Notes under the pieces: generated by a model
What the model saw: only the letters and a program-made list of their open reading frames with translations
What the model was told of the DNA's origin: nothing
The model's database searches: none
Position numbers and translations under genes: made by a program
NCBI GenBank assembly: GCA_036504995.1
Contig: DASXUG010000005.1
Span: forward strand, 248,001-312,000
Direction: 5' to 3'
Length of the DNA: 64,000 bases
Origin: DASXUG01 sp036504995
GTDB lineage: Bacteria > Pseudomonadota > Gammaproteobacteria > Burkholderiales > Methylophilaceae
Shown: piece after piece, positions 61,966 through 64,000 of the stretch
Layout of the letters: every line of letters starts with the position of its first letter
Position numbering within the stretch: position 1 is the first letter of the stretch

Positions 61966-64000
61966 CTATTTAGTCTTTCTCTCACACTGTTCTGTGCCAC
62001 TGTGTAACTTGTTAAATTTCTGTTCCGCAAGCATCTGTAAATCACCATCACTCATTTTATTCAACTTAATCGGCTTGACTGGCTTTGCCATTTTCGCCTT
62101 TGTAGTTAACGCTTTTCTATCAGTTGGTGTATCAGGTAAAGAAGCCACGTAGTAAAGCAATGATTCACGTGCACCTTCAACTGGTGTTTGCTGCATCAAT
62201 TTAAATCCTTTAGGTTTTGCTCGTGCTGCAATGCTGGCTGGTGTATCTGCTCTTGCAACGGCAAGTTTGGTTAACTCATTCGCGAAGCTATTGGCCCGAA
62301 ACACTCCCGCGCTTGGCTCTGTTCGTTGCACTAAAGGCTTCAGCCCCCATTTGTCGCCTACGTATCTTAGGATACTGGTATGGTCAAAAGTGGTCTTACA
62401 AATGTCTTTTTGCACCCAGGGGGAAACAAGAATAGTGGGCACTCGCACACCTAGCTGATCAAACTTATATTCTGAAGTGTAATTATCAGGTGCTATGGTT
62501 TTAGGTGGCGGCACATGATCATAAAAACCACCATGCTCATCGTAAGTGATAATCAGCAGCGTGGATTTCCACAACGCCTCATTAGCCCGTATGCTGTTAT
62601 AGACTTTTGCGATCAACTCCTCACCAGCCGTTACACCTGTCGGCGGATGTTGATCATTTTCATCTTCGCCAAAATAGCAGGGTTCAATAAAACTATAGGC
62701 TGGAAAGTCTTTTTCATCGCCTTTGGTGTCATCTATAAAATCATCCATATCTGCGTAATTGCCAGTCACCACGCTGCCTACATACTCAGGCAGCAAATCA
62801 GTCAAAACAATACTTTGTGGAATGCCATCATGGTAGATACGCCACGTTTGCTTCGCATCATCCAAGCGATCATAGAGCGTATCTTGGTCATATTGATAAA
62901 GATACTGAGGAGTTTTACGGGAAGGCATATGGATATGACCCAAGCATGTGCCACTATGCACAAAAAATCGGTTTGGCCAGGTTGGTCCTGGCATAGAAGA
63001 AAACCAGCGATCACACACCAGAAAGTTGCGAGCCAATGTATGTAAAGCAGTAAGACTATCTGGCTGCGCTCCATCTCCCAGTGGAAAATACGCCATGACT
63101 TGATCAACTTGCCCAGCTTTACTCTCGCTCACGCCTGGCACCTTTAGATAAGCGTCTACAAAGCCACCCATGGGGTGATTATTATCATTTCCCAATTGGA
63201 TTTGAACATCCGTAAACTCATGTGGTACATCTACGCTAATACTCTCGGCCGCAGTGGGCGCTTGCTCATAAACCTTGCCGCTAGCAGTTGAGGTATTTTT
63301 ATATTTGGGTCCAGTTTGTGGAATACCATCAACTTGAGGATAAATTTTTGTAAGGTCACCCAGCATATGATCAAAAGAGCGATTTTCCAGCATCAGCACC
63401 ACGATATGTCGAATAGGGTCAGTTGGCGTTGAACTTGCAGTACTGGTATCAGCACCCACCGTGAGTGCTTCCTTATGCTCATCTTCTTTGGCTAGGGTAG
63501 CATCACCATGTTTACGAATATATCCACGCCCAGCTTGGTATTTGTTTTTTGTTTTGATGCGCTTTTGTGCCTTTTTGTCGTTTGGGGCTGAATAGGTGAT
63601 CGCTGTATTTTTCTCAGGGTCAAAGAACCCAATATAACCGCCTGAACTTACGCCAAATGAGCAAAGCCCCTTACCCTCACTTAATCGCCCTAAAAAGTCG
63701 TTGCGCCCACCTTCTTGTTCGCCAACGCTAAAATATAAAGGGAGCACAAAATTAGATACCTCAATATTGTCGATAAAATATGTTTGTGATTGCACAGCAT
63801 CACACATCTCAAACCAGTGATAGACAGTTTTATCTGGCGCTTCTGGATGCGGCCCTTGTACTAAAAGATTACCTTGCGCATCACCAACCAACTCTAAGGC
63901 CTCGTGTGATAGGGTGGCGGTCCAATTTTCTCCAAGCTCCTTACATAACTCGGTAAAAACAAAGCCATAGGGAATCCCGCGGTAATTAATATCGTGATAT
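61966..64000 (-). CDS. Phospholipase C / acid phosphatase family phosphoesterase (5' partial)
   Basis: A PF04185-family phosphoesterase (bacterial phospholipase C / AcpA acid phosphatase). The frame is open to the right edge, so the start lies outside the window; the 641 residues from the TTG at 63891 are not the full protein. The upstream codons read NYRGIPYGFVFTELCKEL, which fits the long-N-terminal type of this family. Catalytic motifs: HIVVLMLENRSFDHMLGD and TYDEHGGFYDHVPPP. The C-terminal 70 residues are a low-complexity Lys/Thr/Pro-rich tail. Substrate specificity (phospholipid or phosphate monoester) cannot be read here. Confidence 0.88.
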   Translation of the reverse strand, partial: YHDINYRGIPYGFVFTELCKELGENWTATLSHEALELVGDAQGNLLVQGPHPEAPDKTVYHWFEMCDAVQSQTYFIDNIEVSNFVLPLYFSVGEQEGGRNDFLGRLSEGKGLCSFGVSSGGYIGFFDPEKNTAITYSAPNDKKAQKRIKTKNKYQAGRGYIRKHGDATLAKEDEHKEALTVGADTSTASSTPTDPIRHIVVLMLENRSFDHMLGDLTKIYPQVDGIPQTGPKYKNTSTASGKVYEQAPTAAESISVDVPHEFTDVQIQLGNDNNHPMGGFVDAYLKVPGVSESKAGQVDQVMAYFPLGDGAQPDSLTALHTLARNFLVCDRWFSSMPGPTWPNRFFVHSGTCLGHIHMPSRKTPQYLYQYDQDTLYDRLDDAKQTWRIYHDGIPQSIVLTDLLPEYVGSVVTGNYADMDDFIDDTKGDEKDFPAYSFIEPCYFGEDENDQHPPTGVTAGEELIAKVYNSIRANEALWKSTLLIITYDEHGGFYDHVPPPKTIAPDNYTSEYKFDQLGVRVPTILVSPWVQKDICKTTFDHTSILRYVGDKWGLKPLVQRTEPSAGVFRANSFANELTKLAVARADTPASIAARAKPKGFKLMQQTPVEGARESLLYYVASLPDTPTDRKALTTKAKMAKPVKPIKLNKMSDGDLQMLAEQKFNKLHSGTEQCERKTK

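Noticed and set aside
63801..64000. Phosphoesterase start at the TTG 63891
   Set aside because: The frame is open to the window edge and the upstream codons encode family-like sequence, so the gene is 5' partial.

Overview
The window looks like ordinary chromosome of a methylotrophic betaproteobacterium, most likely Methylophilaceae (Methylotenera/Methylophilus-like). The grounds are a formaldehyde-activating-enzyme family gene, the Thiobacillus-type gshA, a porin-glnK-amtB operon, betaproteobacterial gene orders and a moderate GC content. No rRNA, tRNA, insertion sequence, phage gene or CRISPR array was recognised. The family assignment is inference; the gene calls rest on recognisable motifs.

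Layout. 1-2625 (minus): gatC-gatA-gatB, the amidotransferase for Gln-tRNA/Asn-tRNA (gatB runs off the left edge). 2750-12534 (plus): the rod-shape and lipoate cluster mreBCD, mrdA, mrdB, rlpA, dacA, ybeD, lipB, lipA. 12638-22324: a signalling block with an orphan histidine kinase, a PEP-CTERM protein, a globin-coupled diguanylate cyclase, a very large poly-HAMP chemoreceptor, a small GlsB/YeaQ-like membrane protein, and a tandem pair made of a membrane-only protein and its full-length EAL phosphodiesterase paralogue. 22671-34466: HIT protein, UPF0114 and PAP2 membrane proteins, ferredoxin, TonB-like protein, mpl, EAL-HDOD protein, metH, comM, ubiK.

34528-37824 is the nitrogen block. A TorF-like porin, glnK and amtB lie behind a close match to a sigma-54 promoter with an NtrC-like palindrome upstream. 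Just downstream of amtB there is a second, consensus sigma-54 promoter, again with an NtrC-like palindrome upstream. It has no gene behind it and reads into about 105 nt that begin with a hairpin, carry a C/U-rich anti-Shine-Dalgarno stretch and end in a strong intrinsic terminator. I read this as a previously unannotated nitrogen-regulated small RNA and consider it the most interesting item in the window.

37932-43028: gshA-gshB-apbE-NusG_II-Gx transporter on the plus strand, then a TonB-like gene that ends the minus-strand type IV pilus operon. 43044-54491 (minus): pilE-fimT-pilV-pilW-pilX followed by two tandem pilY1 paralogues. 54710-64000: lptM-lysA, a 47-residue secreted peptide gene, purU, a GyrI-like membrane-anchored protein with a CobD/CbiB-like protein, ispH, DoxX, a small lipoprotein, a GNAT acetyltransferase, a Fae paralogue lacking the catalytic histidine, and a phospholipase C/acid-phosphatase-family gene that runs off the right edge.

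Themes: cell-envelope growth; c-di-GMP and surface sensing (a cyclase, a phosphodiesterase, a degenerate EAL-HDOD protein, a chemoreceptor and the pilus tip operon); nitrogen control by sigma-54/NtrC; and redox/thiol metabolism.
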